Below, piece after piece: positions 58,601 to 64,000 of a stretch of 64,000 nt of DNA. Each line of letters starts with the position of its first letter. The first letter of the stretch is position 1. Under the pieces are notes generated by a model. It was not told the origin of the DNA. It worked only from the letters and a program-made list of their open reading frames with translations, and made no database searches. This DNA is from Streptomyces asoensis (GTDB taxonomy: Bacteria > Actinomycetota > Actinomycetes > Streptomycetales > Streptomycetaceae), in assembly GCF_013085465.1 (NCBI RefSeq), contig NZ_CP049838.1, positions 496,001 through 560,000 of the forward strand, given 5' to 3'. Position numbers and translations under genes: made by a program.

Positions 58601-59767
58601 GTGCGGCCACTGGAGGGCATTGCCGTCGTCGAGCTGGGCATGTGGGTGGCGGCACCGGCCGCGGCCACCATGCTCGCGGACTGGGGCGCGGACGTGGTGA
58701 AGGTGGAGGCGCCGACCGGGGACCCCAACCGGTACACCCTCCGGCATGTCGGCCAGGACATCGACAGCGCGCCGCCGTTCGAGACCGACAACCGCGGCAA
58801 GCGCGGAATCGTCCTCGACCTGCGCTCGGAGGACGGCAAGGAGGTACTGGAGCGGCTGCTCGAACGTGCCGATGTGTTCGTGACGAACCTCCGGCCGGGC
58901 GCTCTGGAACGGCTGGGTCTGTCCCCGGACGAGGTGCGTGCCCGCCATCCCCGCCTGGTCGTCGGCACGTTGACGGGCTACGGCTGGACGGGGGCCGAGC
59001 GCGACCGGGCGGGCTACGACGTCTCCGCCTTCTGGGCCCGGCCCGGCATCGCCGCCATGCTCAATCCGGCCGGGGAGCCGCCACCCGGTATCCGGCCCGG
59101 CCTCGGCGACCGTACGGCCGCGTCCAATCTGGTGGCCGGGGTGCTGGCCGCGCTGCTGCGCCGTGAACACACCGGCGAGGGCGCCGTGGTCGACGTCTCG
59201 CTGCTGCGCTCCGGGACGTACGCCAACGGCAATGACCTCGCCCTGCACAACTTCTTCGGCAGACGCGGGCGTACCCGTCACCGCACCGAGCACGAGTCCC
59301 CCCTCTACAACTGCTACCGGGCCGCCGACGACCGGTGGTTCTGGCTGGTCGGCCTGGAGGGCAGCCGGCACTGGCCCGGTGTGGTCAAGGCGCTCGGGCG
59401 AGAGGACCTCTCGGCCGACGAGCGGTTCGCCACGGGCAAGGCCCGGCGTGGGCACGTACGCGAACTGATCGCCGTGTTCGACGAGGAGTTCGCGACCCGG
59501 CCGCTGGCCGAGTGGGCCGGGCGGTTCGACGCCGAGGGCGTGTGGTGGGCGCCCGTGCAGACGCTGGCGGAGGTCTCGGCCGACCCGCAGGCCGAGGCGG
59601 TCGGGGCGTTCGTCGAACAGCCCGGCATGGGTGACGCGCCGACGCTGCGGACGGTGGCGACGCCCGTCGCCTTCTGGGGCGTCGACGACAAGCCGCGCGG
59701 CGGCGCGCCGACGCTCGGCGAGCACACCGACGAAGTACTCCGCGAACTCGACAACCCCGGGAGGTAG
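58601..59767 (+). CDS. Family III CoA transferase (CaiB/BaiF)
   Basis: A 388-residue family III CoA transferase beginning at GTG 58601 with GIAVVELGMWVAAPAAATML and DWGADVVKVEAPTGD; the catalytic Asp is in AGYDVSAFWARPG near residue 138. It would activate an acid by CoA transfer inside the BadH-like operon, 30 bases after the hydratase. Similar in domain layout to 38580 but different in sequence, so the two probably serve different acids. Confidence 0.92.
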   Translation: MRPLEGIAVVELGMWVAAPAAATMLADWGADVVKVEAPTGDPNRYTLRHVGQDIDSAPPFETDNRGKRGIVLDLRSEDGKEVLERLLERADVFVTNLRPGALERLGLSPDEVRARHPRLVVGTLTGYGWTGAERDRAGYDVSAFWARPGIAAMLNPAGEPPPGIRPGLGDRTAASNLVAGVLAALLRREHTGEGAVVDVSLLRSGTYANGNDLALHNFFGRRGRTRHRTEHESPLYNCYRAADDRWFWLVGLEGSRHWPGVVKALGREDLSADERFATGKARRGHVRELIAVFDEEFATRPLAEWAGRFDAEGVWWAPVQTLAEVSADPQAEAVGAFVEQPGMGDAPTLRTVATPVAFWGVDDKPRGGAPTLGEHTDEVLRELDNPGR

Positions 59768-59770
59768 AGG

Positions 59771-60685
59771 GTGGGCATCCTCGACGACAAAGTGGCGATC
59801 GTGACCGGCGGTGGCCGGGGCCTCGGCCGCGCACACTGCCTGGCGCTCGCCGAGGCCGGGGCGACCGTGGTGGTCAACGACCTCGGCGCGGGCGTACACG
59901 GCGAACGGACCGGTGACTCCCCGGCCGACGACGTCGTCGCCGAGATCACCAAGCTCGGCGGGCGGGCGGTCGCCAACCACGCATCGGTCGGCGACTGGGG
60001 CGCGACGGAGGCGATGATCGCGGACACCGTCGCGGAGTTCGGGCGGCTGGACGTCGTCGTGAACAACGCGGGGATCGTGCGTGACCGCATGCTGTTCTCG
60101 ATGAGCGAGGCCGAGTTCGACGCGGTGATCGCCGTACATCTGAAAGGCACGTTCGCGCTCACCCGGCATGCCTGCGCCTACTGGCGCGAGGCCTCCAAAC
60201 GGGGTGAGCGGGTCGCCGGCCGGATCATCAACACGACCTCGGGAACAGGCCTGTTCGGCAACCAGGGCCAGTCCAACTACGGCGCCGCCAAGGCCGGGAT
60301 CGCCGGGCTGACGATCCTCACCGCGCTGGAGATGCGCCGCTACGGCGTCACCGCCAACGCCATCTCGCCCATCGCGGCGACCCGGATGACGGAGGGACTC
60401 GAGGTCGGCGCCGAACTGGAGGCCGGCGTCGGCGGCTTCGACCCGCGCGATCCCGCCAACGCCTCCGGGGTCGTCGTCTACCTGGCCTCCGACGACGCGT
60501 CCTGGCTGACCGGCCAGGTACTGCGCATCGAGGGCAACCGGCTCAACCGCCTCGAGGGCTGGACCGTTTCGGGCGTCTACCCCAGCAGGTCGGGCGAGGC
60601 ACTCACCCCCGAGGAACTCATCGACGCCGTACCGCGGTTGTACGGCGCCGCGCCTGCGGGCCGCGCCACCGGGGTGGGCCAGTGA
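59771..60685 (+). CDS. MFE-2/HSD17B4-type SDR (3-hydroxyacyl-CoA dehydrogenase-like)
   Basis: A 304-residue SDR of the multifunctional-enzyme type: TGGGRGLGRAHCLALAEAGA near residue 12, VNDLGAGVHGER typical of the family, NNAGIVRDRML near 97, and YGAAK as the Tyr-x-x-x-Lys. A C-terminal extension follows the core. MFE-2-type SDRs act on (R)-3-hydroxyacyl-CoA. GTG at 59771 is three bases after the CoA transferase stop. Its own stop overlaps the DoxX gene start (GTGA). Confidence 0.9.
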   Translation: MGILDDKVAIVTGGGRGLGRAHCLALAEAGATVVVNDLGAGVHGERTGDSPADDVVAEITKLGGRAVANHASVGDWGATEAMIADTVAEFGRLDVVVNNAGIVRDRMLFSMSEAEFDAVIAVHLKGTFALTRHACAYWREASKRGERVAGRIINTTSGTGLFGNQGQSNYGAAKAGIAGLTILTALEMRRYGVTANAISPIAATRMTEGLEVGAELEAGVGGFDPRDPANASGVVVYLASDDASWLTGQVLRIEGNRLNRLEGWTVSGVYPSRSGEALTPEELIDAVPRLYGAAPAGRATGVGQ

Positions 60686-61194
60686 AGGGCCAGGACGCCG
60701 CCGCGCTCGCGCTCCGCGCGACGCTCGGTCCGATGCTCTTCGCCCACGGCTGGAACAAGGTCGCGGGGCCGGGCGGGCTGAAGGGCACCACCGGCTGGTT
60801 CGAGGCGCTGGGTCTGCGGCCCGCCGGGGTGCACGCCCGGATGGCGGCCGGCACCGAGATGGCGGCGGGGGCGGGCATCGCCCTGGGACTGGCGGGCCCG
60901 CTCCCCGCCGCGGCCACCGTCGGCCTGATGGCGGTGGCGGCCCGCACCGACCACCGCGGCAAGGGCTTCTTCGTCTTCAAGGGCGGCTGGGAGTACGTCG
61001 GTGTGGTGGGAGGCGCGGCCGTGGCACTGGCCGCGCTGGGCAACGGCCGGTACTCGGTGGACGGACTGCTCGGACGCCGACGGTCGGGCGCCGGGCCCGC
61101 GTTGTTCGCGGCCGGGCTGGGCGTGGTGAGCGCGGCGGCACTGCTGGCGGCCTGCTACCGGCCCGACGAGAAGCCGAACGGGACAGACGAGTGA
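60682..61194 (+). CDS. DoxX family membrane protein
   Basis: A 170-residue membrane protein with about four hydrophobic segments, starting LALRATLGPMLFAHGWNKVAG, in the DoxX family. The GTG at 60682 overlaps the upstream TGA (GTGA). Its presence in a CoA-degradation operon recurs in actinobacteria from memory, but no reaction is established; it may hold a redox component or help membrane association. It is followed by an acyl-CoA dehydrogenase 17 bases downstream. Confidence 0.82.
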   Translation: MKGQDAAALALRATLGPMLFAHGWNKVAGPGGLKGTTGWFEALGLRPAGVHARMAAGTEMAAGAGIALGLAGPLPAAATVGLMAVAARTDHRGKGFFVFKGGWEYVGVVGGAAVALAALGNGRYSVDGLLGRRRSGAGPALFAAGLGVVSAAALLAACYRPDEKPNGTDE

Positions 61195-61211
61195 GGGGCA
61201 AGGGAGACCAC

Positions 61212-62369
61212 ATGGACGCGGACGACTTCACAGCGGTGCTGTCGGAGGTCCGGCGCTTCGTCCGGGAACGCGTCGTGCCGCTGGAGGCGGAGATCGACGA
61301 GAAGGACGAGATGCCGACGGACATCCGCGAGGCGGCGAAGAAGATGGGCCTCTTCGGCTTCGCGCTGCCCGAGGAGTACGGCGGGCTGGGCCTGTCGATG
61401 TACGAGGAGGCCCGGCTGATGTTCGAACTGGGCTACACCACCCCGTCGCTGCGGTCGATGTTCGGCACCAACAACGGCATCGCCGGACATGTCCTGATGG
61501 TCGGCGGCACGGAGGGCCAGAAGGCGGAGTGGCTGCCCCGGATCGCCTCCGGCGAGGTGCTGGCGTCCTTCGCGCTCACCGAGCCGGACGCCGGTTCCGA
61601 CCCGTCGACGCTCACCACCCGCGCGCACCGGGAGGGGGACACCTGGGTGATCAACGGCGCCAAGCGGTACATCACCAACGCGCCGCTCGCCGACGTCTTC
61701 ATGGTCTTCGCCCGGACCGACCCCGACGCCCCGCGCACCCGGGGCATCTCCACCTTCCTGGTCCCGGCCGGCACGCCGGGCCTCACGGTGGCGCCCAAGG
61801 ACCACAAGATGGGCCAGTTCGGCGCCTGGACCGCCGACGTGTACTTCGACGACGTACGCGTACCGGCCGAGGCCCTCGTGGGCGGCGAGGACGGTCTGGA
61901 CCGTGGCTTCCACACGGCGATGGGCTGTATCGCGCACGGCAGGGTGCACATCTCGTCCCTCTGTGTCGGCATGGCCGAACGGCTGGTCGACGAGTCGGTG
62001 GAGTACGCCCGCACCCGCAGACAGTCGGGGAGGGCCATCGGCTCCTACCAGCTCGTCCAGGGCCTGATCGCCGACTCGATGACCGACTACTACGCCGGAC
62101 GTGCCACGGTCCTGGAGGCGGCCCGCGCCTTCGACGCCGGCACGGACACCAAGATCGGGCCGTCCTGCGCCAAGTACTTCGCCAGCGAGATGGTGTGGCG
62201 GGTGGCGGACCGCGCGGTACAGATCCACGGCGGCGCGGGCTATATGCGCGGGGTCGCCGTCGAGCGCTTCTACCGCGACGCCCGGCTGTTCCGCATCTAC
62301 GAGGGGACCAGCCAGATCCAACAGGTGATCATCGCGAAGGCACTGCTCGGCGAGGCCGCCCGCGGCTGA
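61212..62369 (+). CDS. Acyl-CoA dehydrogenase with canonical catalytic Glu
   Basis: A 385-residue acyl-CoA dehydrogenase: FALTEPDAGSDPSTLTTRAH near residue 120, GAKRYITNAPLADVFMVFAR, and the C-terminal RLFRIYEGTSQIQQVIIAKA, in which Glu of YEGT is the canonical catalytic base. It looks like a complete homotetrameric enzyme. ATG at 61212 has AAGGGAG upstream; the earlier GTG at 61191 is less likely. Last gene of the 57034 operon, so it could begin the oxidation that the hydratase and SDR continue. Confidence 0.93.
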   Translation: MDADDFTAVLSEVRRFVRERVVPLEAEIDEKDEMPTDIREAAKKMGLFGFALPEEYGGLGLSMYEEARLMFELGYTTPSLRSMFGTNNGIAGHVLMVGGTEGQKAEWLPRIASGEVLASFALTEPDAGSDPSTLTTRAHREGDTWVINGAKRYITNAPLADVFMVFARTDPDAPRTRGISTFLVPAGTPGLTVAPKDHKMGQFGAWTADVYFDDVRVPAEALVGGEDGLDRGFHTAMGCIAHGRVHISSLCVGMAERLVDESVEYARTRRQSGRAIGSYQLVQGLIADSMTDYYAGRATVLEAARAFDAGTDTKIGPSCAKYFASEMVWRVADRAVQIHGGAGYMRGVAVERFYRDARLFRIYEGTSQIQQVIIAKALLGEAARG

Positions 62370-62374
62370 ACCCG

Positions 62375-62400
62375 CTGAGGCGGCCCACCCGCCGCCTCAG
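62375..62400. terminator. Bidirectional terminator between convergent dehydrogenase genes
   Basis: A perfect 10-bp inverted repeat (CTGAGGCGGC at 62375-62384, GCCGCCTCAG at 62391-62400) with a 6-base loop. It follows the plus-strand gene by five bases and covers the stop of the minus-strand gene, so it can end both transcripts. Confidence 0.7.
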
Positions 62401-63512
62401 ATGCCGAGCCGGTCCAGCAGCCGCTCGTGGTAGACGGCCGGACCACCGAAGAGCAGCTGGGAGGACTTGGCCCGCCTGAAGTACAGGTGGGCCGGGTGCT
62501 CCCAGGTGAAGCCGATACCGCCGTGCACCTGGATGTTCTCCATGGCCGCGACCATGTACGCCCGTGAGCAGCAGGCGTGCGCCACCGCCGACGCGACCGG
62601 GAACCCCTCGGACTCGTCGTCGGCCAGCCGCGCCGCCTCACGGGACGCCGCCTCGGCCAGTTCCACCTGTACCAGCATGTCGGCGCACTTGTGCTTGACC
62701 GCCTGGAAGGACCCGATCGGCCGGCCGAACTGGTGACGGACGCGGGCGTGGTCCACGCTCGTCTCGAGGCAGCGGCGCGCCCCTCCCGCCTGCTCGGCGG
62801 CCAGCCCCGTCGAGGCGGTGTCCAGCACCCTGGCCATGATGCGCCCGCCCGCCCCCTCCGCGCCGACGAGCGTCGCGGGCACGGCGTCGAAGGTCAGCCG
62901 GGCCATGGCCCGGGTGGCGTCCAGGGTCTCCATCGGTTCCGCCGTCAGCCCCGTGGCCATCCGGTCCACGGCGAAGAGCGAGGGGCCGGCCACAGTGCGG
63001 GCGACGACGAGGATCAGATCCGCCGTTGTGCCGTCGACGACGAAGCTCTTGCGTCCGCGCAGCTTCCACCGGCCGTTTCCGGCCGGTACGGCGCGCGCGG
63101 AGACCATGGCGGGGTCCCAGGAGCCACTGTCCTCGGCCACGGCGAGGGTAGCCGTGGTCCGACCGGCCGCGATGCCGGGGAGGTGCTGCGCGCAGGCCGC
63201 CGCGTCGCCGGCGGCGAGCAGCGCCTGAGCGGCGAGAACCACGGTGGCGAAGAGCGGGGCACACCACAGGGCGCGGCCCGATTCCTCCAGCACGACGCCG
63301 AGTTCGACCATTCCGAAGCCGTCGCCGCCGTACTCCTCGGGGAGGGCCAGTCCCGGCAGCCTCAGTTGGTCGGCCGCCTGCGCCCACACCGCCGGATCGA
63401 AGCGCGGCTCGCTCTCCATGAGCTTGCGCACGGCTTCCTCCGGCGACTTGTCCTCCAGGAACTCCCGTACGGAGGACCGAAGTTCGCGCAGTGCGCTTTC
63501 GTCGGCGGTCAT
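62397..63512 (-). CDS. Acyl-CoA dehydrogenase, beta-type subunit
   Basis: A 371-residue protein with VAEDSGSWDPAM in the FAD/acyl region and NIQVHGGIGFTWEHPAHLYF near the C-terminus, the beta-type signature shared with 42269 and 48103. ATG at 63512 overlaps the stop of the upstream acyl-CoA dehydrogenase (ATGA), with GGAGGTGCGGCC before it. With that protein it should form an alpha-beta dehydrogenase. Confidence 0.9.
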   Translation of the reverse strand: MTADESALRELRSSVREFLEDKSPEEAVRKLMESEPRFDPAVWAQAADQLRLPGLALPEEYGGDGFGMVELGVVLEESGRALWCAPLFATVVLAAQALLAAGDAAACAQHLPGIAAGRTTATLAVAEDSGSWDPAMVSARAVPAGNGRWKLRGRKSFVVDGTTADLILVVARTVAGPSLFAVDRMATGLTAEPMETLDATRAMARLTFDAVPATLVGAEGAGGRIMARVLDTASTGLAAEQAGGARRCLETSVDHARVRHQFGRPIGSFQAVKHKCADMLVQVELAEAASREAARLADDESEGFPVASAVAHACCSRAYMVAAMENIQVHGGIGFTWEHPAHLYFRRAKSSQLLFGGPAVYHERLLDRLGI

Positions 63513-64000
63513 GGCCGCACCTCCTTGGCAGCGGTGGTCGCCGGTTCCTTGGGCAGACCGAGGACGCGTTCCGCGAGGATGTTCTTCATGATCTCCTCGG
63601 TGCCCCCGAGGATCCTGAGTGCGGGGGTGGCGAGGAGCAGCTCGGTCCAGGCGTACGTGCCCCACTGACCGGTGTCGGCGATCGCCCGCGGTCCGAGGGC
63701 GTCTGTGACGAAGTGGGCCGCCCTGGTGAGGTTCTGACCGTACATCAGCTTTGAGACGGACATCTCGGCGCCCGGCGACACCCCGCTGCGGAGCTTGCGC
63801 AGGGCGCGTGCGTTGAGGTGTTCGGTGGCCAGGGCGTCCACGAGGAGTTCGGCGAGGCGGGCGCGCAGGGCGCGGTCGTCCCAGGTCCAGGTGGCCCGCA
63901 TGAGTGCCGAGAGGCGGTCCGGGGACAGGGCGGCAGCCACCGGGCCCGCGCCCTCGCTGCCGACCGTGGCCCGCTCGTTCATCAGGGTGGTCAGGGCGAC
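63509..64000 (-). CDS. C-terminal part of an alpha-type acyl-CoA dehydrogenase, cut by the right window edge
   Basis: The frame is open from the edge to the stop at 63509 and gives the last 163 residues. It carries YGQNLTRAAHFVTDALGPRA and the FAD loop RILGGTEEIMKNILAERVLG, which mark the alpha type. A Met at 63982 is internal in all likelihood, since the frame stays open to the edge and the acyl-CoA-binding half is missing. It is co-translated with the beta-type subunit downstream, matching the pair at 41070-43399 with reversed gene order. Confidence 0.88.
   Translation of the reverse strand, partial: VALTTLMNERATVGSEGAGPVAAALSPDRLSALMRATWTWDDRALRARLAELLVDALATEHLNARALRKLRSGVSPGAEMSVSKLMYGQNLTRAAHFVTDALGPRAIADTGQWGTYAWTELLLATPALRILGGTEEIMKNILAERVLGLPKEPATTAAKEVRP

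Noticed and set aside
22979..64000. Polyketide or peptide antibiotic cluster
   Set aside because: There are many CoA-dependent enzymes and a ketosynthase-fold protein, but no carrier protein, PKS module, NRPS domain or phosphopantetheinyl transferase; the gene set is catabolic.
1..64000. tRNA, rRNA, CRISPR arrays, riboswitches
   Set aside because: I saw no cloverleaf-like conserved tRNA arm sequences, no repeated spacer arrays and no recognisable riboswitch core; short ncRNAs cannot be excluded by eye.

Overview
The window reads as chromosomal DNA of a high-GC actinomycete, most likely Streptomyces. GC is very high, codon third positions are almost all G or C, GTG starts are frequent, genes overlap by 4 bases (ATGA/GTGA), and the families present (DrrAB-type ABC exporter, GbsR-type regulator, F420-dependent LLM oxidoreductase, FadR-type GntR regulators, many acyl-CoA dehydrogenases) are typical of that group. 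No rRNA, tRNA, CRISPR array, phage gene or insertion sequence was seen.

Region 1 (1-15.4 kb) is mixed. It holds the tail of an unrecognised gene; a divergent TetR/SDR pair; a small hypothetical gene; a DrrB-DrrA-DUF4097 operon divergent from an unusual regulator that joins an IS30-type HTH to a GbsR/MarR domain, with five CGTTGCA boxes between them; a three-gene set of carboxylate-amine ligase, asparagine-synthetase-type amidotransferase and S9 peptidase that resembles in logic the N-acetylglutaminylglutamine amide systems; and two tandem DUF4139 proteins.

Region 2 (15.4-23 kb) carries a branched-chain-amino-acid-type ABC importer. A lipoprotein binding protein and LivF lie in one minus-strand operon with LuxE-like and LuxC-like genes. 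Divergent to it is a single polypeptide fusing LivH, LivM and LivG.

Region 3 (23 kb to the right edge) is a roughly 40-kb acyl-CoA catabolic island. It has eight acyl-CoA dehydrogenases (one cut by the edge), six crotonase-fold proteins, five SDRs, two Cys-containing thiolases, one Cys-less Ltp2-like thiolase with a DUF35 partner, an HMG-CoA-synthase-like/DUF35 fusion, three MaoC-type hydratase genes, two CoA ligases, two family III CoA transferases, an aldehyde dehydrogenase, a thioesterase, an amidohydrolase, a serine hydrolase, a DUF2889 protein, a SnoaL-like protein, a DoxX membrane protein, an F420-type oxidoreductase, a GH1-like protein with altered catalytic residues, and two closely similar FadR-type regulators. 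Together these could activate, beta-oxidise, hydrate, dehydrogenate and cleave a branched, alicyclic or steroid-like carboxylic acid; the substrate cannot be read from sequence. One SDR resembles BadH of cyclohexanecarboxylate degradation.

Almost every promoter region from 20 to 57 kb contains a short AT-rich, often palindromic element that stands out from the GC-rich background. Several are near-identical copies, which suggests that regions 2 and 3 form one regulon under the two GntR proteins.
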